6,390 nt of DNA from JAQUVS01 sp964389735. GTDB lineage: Bacteria > Bacillota_I > Bacilli_A > RF39 > UBA660. The position numbers and the translations under genes were made by a program. The notes below the pieces were generated by a model that saw nothing but the letters and a program-made list of their open reading frames with translations, was not told where the DNA came from and did not search any database. The DNA lies in contig CAYMEJ010000049.1 of NCBI GenBank assembly GCA_964389735.1, positions 1-6,390 on the forward strand. The letters run 5' to 3'. Shown here piece after piece: positions 6,367 through 6,390 of this stretch (position 1 is its first letter; the number at the start of each line of letters is the position of its first letter).

Positions 6367-6390
6367 TACTATAAAAAGGAAGATATTACT

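Noticed and set aside
1..6390. CRISPR array, insertion sequence or prophage module
   Set aside because: No evenly spaced direct repeats, transposase or phage genes, or terminal inverted repeats were seen.

Overview
The window is a very AT-rich stretch (roughly a quarter G+C by eye) with strong AGGAGG-type ribosome binding sites, TTG starts and TGA used as a stop. This points to a low-GC Firmicute, most likely an uncultured gut-type Bacilli or Erysipelotrichia/Mollicutes-relative lineage that keeps the standard genetic code. The lineage is inferred from composition and protein style only. Nothing looks like a phage, insertion sequence or CRISPR array.

Layout. Nearly everything reads on the minus strand, so the order of transcription runs from high to low coordinates. 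At the right end, a 49-residue Cys/Gly-rich single-membrane-span protein resembling the YjcZ/tiny-TM family (6217-6366, +) diverges from ftsW across a 137-bp spacer. ftsW (4925-6079) is followed by comEA (4180-4881) and comEC (2109-4211). comEA and comEC overlap, and the block ends in two hairpins, one a good intrinsic terminator (2041-2066). Next comes a singly transcribed HD-domain hydrolase (1470-1979) with its own extended -10 promoter and a near-perfect terminator (1441-1466). Then a two-gene block follows: a four-span DUF5684-like membrane protein (976-1407) coupled by an ATGA overlap to a membrane-anchored transglutaminase-like protein (86-979). At the left edge is the 5' half of a tRNA-Arg(CCU), cut by the window start.

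How the genes fit together. FtsW is the septal peptidoglycan polymerase. ComEA is the membrane-anchored DNA receptor and ComEC the channel/nuclease for DNA uptake. No gene for the uptake pilus (comG) or for the helicase ComFA is in the window, so competence cannot be concluded. The transglutaminase-like and DUF5684-like proteins form a translationally coupled envelope pair of unknown role.

The points most worth a second look are the Cys-rich tiny membrane protein, the paired cysteines in predicted exported segments of several unrelated proteins, and the coupled DUF5684/transglutaminase pair. I did not find a clearly new defence or mobile system. Most of the window is ordinary core genome.
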